Part shown: one piece after another, positions 6,445 through 7,946 of the stretch
Position numbering within the stretch: position 1 is the stretch's first letter
How the letters are laid out: every line of letters begins with the position of its first letter
NCBI GenBank assembly: GCA_937915785.1
Contig: CALGGY010000146.1
Span: 1 to 7,946 of the forward strand
Length of the DNA: 7,946 nt
From: an uncultured Bacteroidales bacterium
Lineage (GTDB): Bacteria > Bacteroidota > Bacteroidia > Bacteroidales > P3
Direction of reading: 5' to 3'
Position numbers and translations under genes: made by a program
The notes under the pieces: model-generated
Databases searched by the model: none
What the model was told of the DNA's origin: nothing
Seen by the model: the letters and a program-made list of their open reading frames with translations, nothing else

Positions 6445-7341
6445 TTATTTTTCAACTAAAAATTTGTTTTCTTTCATCCATTCGAGGAGTTTCAGTTGCC
6501 AGTCCTTGGTTTCGTCCGATTTGGTGCGAGCCACGCCAAACCCGTGTCCGCCCTCGTCGAACAGACGAAACACAGCTTTTATACCTTTGTTTTTCAACGC
6601 ATTGCAAAGCACCACGCTGTTGCGGTAGTCCACCACAGGGTCGTCCTTGCAGGCCACCAGATACACGGGCGGCATATCAGTGGGGATTTGCAGTTCGAGC
6701 GAGAGGGCGTCCTGCTGCTCTTTGGAATAATGCTTGGTAATCAGGTTTTTGCGCGAGCGCTGGTGAGCGATGCTGTCCTGCATAGAAACCACAGGGTACA
6801 CCGGAACCACAAAATTGGGGCGTGTGCTCACCTTGCAGTGGATGCCCTTGGCTTTGAGGTAGCGGCTGTCGGCCAATATGCCGCCATGGGTTACCAGATG
6901 TCCGCCGGCCGAAAATCCTATAGCCCCTATCCTATCGGGATTGATATGGTAGAAATCGGCATTTTCGCGTATCAGTTGCATGGCGCGCTGGAAATCCTCG
7001 ATCATAGCGGGATAGTGGTTGCCGTAGAATCCCACGCGGTATCGTAGCACAAATGCCGTAACACCTTGGTTGGCAAACCATTCAGCCACCTCCTTACCTT
7101 CTCCTTTCAGCGCCAGATGGTGGTAGCTGCCGCCGGGACAAATCAGCATACAAGTGCCGGTGTTTTTGGTTTTTGGATAGAACACCCTCAGCTCGGGGCG
7201 CTGCTGCTTGCCTTGAAACTGCCCGTCAACGCCTTTCCACAGCTTCACTAATGTGTCCTGTCCAAAGGCGTGAAAGGCAACAGAACTGATTATGAAAGAA
7301 AGAATCGACATCAGGAGCTTTTGTTTATATTTACAGACCAT
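6445..7341 (-). CDS. Exported alpha/beta hydrolase (esterase-type, BD-FAE-like)
   Basis: A 298-residue serine hydrolase, probably periplasmic, expected to cleave esters. The N-terminus is a signal peptide: Lys4, Lys6 and Lys8, hydrophobic core 9-22, likely cleavage after AFG at residue 27. The oxyanion-hole block CPGGSYHHLA (68-77) stands where HGGG-type motifs sit. The nucleophile elbow is GFSAGGH with Ser144. The acid is in CKDDPVV (Asp233 or Asp234), and the base is His266 in GGHGFG. Block order and spacing match the small Bacteroidota esterases related to acetylxylan and feruloyl esterases, so a carbohydrate or lipid ester is possible; substrate is not shown. The ATG at 7341 overlaps the end of the preceding gene by 11 bases. 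A later ATG at 7311 would remove the lysine-rich start of the signal peptide, so I prefer the first. The next gene, the acid-CoA ligase, starts 10 bases after its stop codon. Confidence 0.88.
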   Translation of the reverse strand: MVCKYKQKLLMSILSFIISSVAFHAFGQDTLVKLWKGVDGQFQGKQQRPELRVFYPKTKNTGTCMLICPGGSYHHLALKGEGKEVAEWFANQGVTAFVLRYRVGFYGNHYPAMIEDFQRAMQLIRENADFYHINPDRIGAIGFSAGGHLVTHGGILADSRYLKAKGIHCKVSTRPNFVVPVYPVVSMQDSIAHQRSRKNLITKHYSKEQQDALSLELQIPTDMPPVYLVACKDDPVVDYRNSVVLCNALKNKGIKAVFRLFDEGGHGFGVARTKSDETKDWQLKLLEWMKENKFLVEK

Positions 7342-7705
7342 ATTCTTTTATAATTTCGGGTGTCAGCTGGCGATATTGTGGCGAGCACAGGTGCCCGTCG
7401 GCATCTTTTTGGAATGTTACCTCAAAAAACTCCTCGTCGTAGAACGAGAGTTTGGAGTTGGTGTCGGGGTTACACTCTATGTACATCATGTTGTCGGGGC
7501 TTATGCCTTTGGCCTTGCAAATTTGTTCGGCAAGCGAGGCTCCGTTGTAGGTTACCGAGGTGCCGGTGTTTTCCTGATAAAGTTCGGTAACGATGATTAT
7601 TTTTTTGCCTTGACAGTCGCGTATTTTGAGACCACAGCGCGATGGCACGCCCCACTGCCCCGCAAAGTCAAAAATTTCGTCGTAATAGTGCTCAGGTACT
7701 TTCAT
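7331..7705 (-). CDS. Unrecognised 124-residue cytosolic protein
   Basis: I do not recognise this protein. It is 124 residues, acidic, without signal peptide or membrane segment. It has a predicted strand-rich middle (KKIIIVTELYQ at 34-44, MMYIECNP at 73-80, FFEVTFQKD at 93-101) and a helical C-terminus (TPEIIKEYGL). Five cysteines (24, 31, 63, 78, 107) are scattered and do not form a standard zinc knuckle. It is the first gene of the array: a -7 box lies 30 bases ahead of its ATG, and its stop codon lies inside the start of the hydrolase gene (11-base overlap), which suggests translational coupling. Codon use and GC content look like the neighbours. It is probably a real gene because of this packing; its function is unknown. 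Confidence 0.8.
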   Translation of the reverse strand: MKVPEHYYDEIFDFAGQWGVPSRCGLKIRDCQGKKIIIVTELYQENTGTSVTYNGASLAEQICKAKGISPDNMMYIECNPDTNSKLSFYDEEFFEVTFQKDADGHLCSPQYRQLTPEIIKEYGL

Positions 7706-7735
7706 TTGCTATAATAATTTTTTCAAAACAAATTG

Positions 7736-7743
7736 CAAAGATA
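7736..7743 (-). promoter_or_regulatory. Candidate -7 box just upstream of the operon
   Basis: The minus strand reads TATCTTTG, a perfect TAnnTTTG. It lies 30 bases before the ATG at 7705 and would give a leader of about 24 bases, a usual length in this phylum. The expected TTTG 19-21 bases further upstream is absent (CCAA or CCCA stands there), so it may be weak or depend on an alternative factor. Confidence 0.5.
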
Positions 7744-7906
7744 CGATTTTTTTCGCGAATAGTTGGGTGTTTGCGGTGAAAAATGTTTATTTATTTAGAA
7801 ACCCATAAAATTCGCAAGTTAAAAATAAGGTGGGTTCTATAAATTCAATTTTCATCTTTGAAACGGTGTGAACCCGTATAACCCCGCCATAAGACTTGGC
7901 ACTTTT
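7744..7906 (-). other. Possible long leader or small-RNA region between two promoter signals
   Basis: About 160 bases that would be transcribed from the upstream promoter before the second -7 box. It begins with GGCA-CTTT-TGCC (7898-7909), a small hairpin at the expected transcript start. It also contains the inverted pair AACCCA (7800-7805) and TGGGTT (7831-7836) around a 25-base AT-rich loop. Neither is followed by a convincing terminator T-run. No known riboswitch core is recognisable. Very short open frames exist but have no support as genes. Confidence 0.3.
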
Positions 7907-7913
7907 GCCTCTG

Positions 7914-7944
7914 CAAAGTTACATTTTTATTCTTATTTGACAAA
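7914..7944 (-). promoter_or_regulatory. Near-perfect Bacteroidales promoter facing the operon
   Basis: On the minus strand TTTG (7941-7944) is followed after 19 bases by TAACTTTG (7914-7921), matching both boxes of the Bacteroidota consensus exactly. Transcription would start close to 7906 and run left into the five-gene array, giving a 5' leader of about 200 bases before the first ATG at 7705, unless it makes a separate short RNA. Confidence 0.75.
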
Positions 7945-7946
7945 AT

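Noticed and set aside
6435..6455. TTG start at 6455 for the acid-CoA ligase
   Set aside because: It is a rare start codon, would overlap the hydrolase gene by 11 bases and adds only seven residues. An ATG at 6434 lies 10 bases after the hydrolase stop codon.
4317..6740. Long plus-strand open frames at 4317-5549 and 5595-6740
   Set aside because: They lie antisense to the acyltransferase, ligase and hydrolase genes, whose motifs are unmistakable. The translated products show no recognisable domains and are rich in Val, His, Gly and Ala, as expected from the reverse complement of GC-rich codons.

Overview
The window looks like chromosomal DNA from a member of the Bacteroidales (Bacteroidota), probably a gut-type species. 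The evidence is the promoter style (TTTG then TAnnTTTG, with 19-20 bases between), A/T-rich translation starts without Shine-Dalgarno sequences, AT-rich intergenic gaps between GC-richer genes, and protein families common in this phylum. All seven genes lie on the minus strand, so transcription runs from high to low coordinates. No mobile element, CRISPR array, tRNA or rRNA is visible.

Layout in the direction of transcription: positions 7946-7706 are a non-coding leader with a near-perfect Bacteroidales promoter (7914-7944) and a second -7 box close to the first gene (7736-7743). Then comes a compact five-gene array, with junctions running from an 11-base overlap to 10-base gaps: an unrecognised 124-residue protein (7331-7705), an exported alpha/beta hydrolase (6445-7341), a PaaK-family acid-CoA ligase (5133-6434), a PlsC-like acyltransferase (3984-5126), and a small exported protein made of six 17-residue repeats (3551-3976). 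The spacing implies one operon.

Next is pepD (1970-3424), an M20C aminoacyl-histidine dipeptidase with its own consensus promoter (3465-3496) and a good intrinsic terminator (1913-1950). The last gene (195-1829) encodes a predicted lipoprotein amidohydrolase of the YtcJ-like family 3, preceded by a perfect 8-bp hairpin in the short gap before its start codon. Positions 1-194 are AT-rich and hold no gene I can support.

Functional reading: the operon pairs an enzyme that activates a carboxylic acid to acyl-CoA with an enzyme of the kind that moves acyl groups from CoA to a lipid or other hydroxyl acceptor. It adds two exported proteins, one an esterase-type hydrolase. This could be a small acyl-modification or lipid-scavenging module. 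That is inference from gene order; no substrate can be read from sequence. pepD and the amidohydrolase are likely catabolic housekeeping genes (dipeptide breakdown; hydrolysis of an unknown amide or ester).
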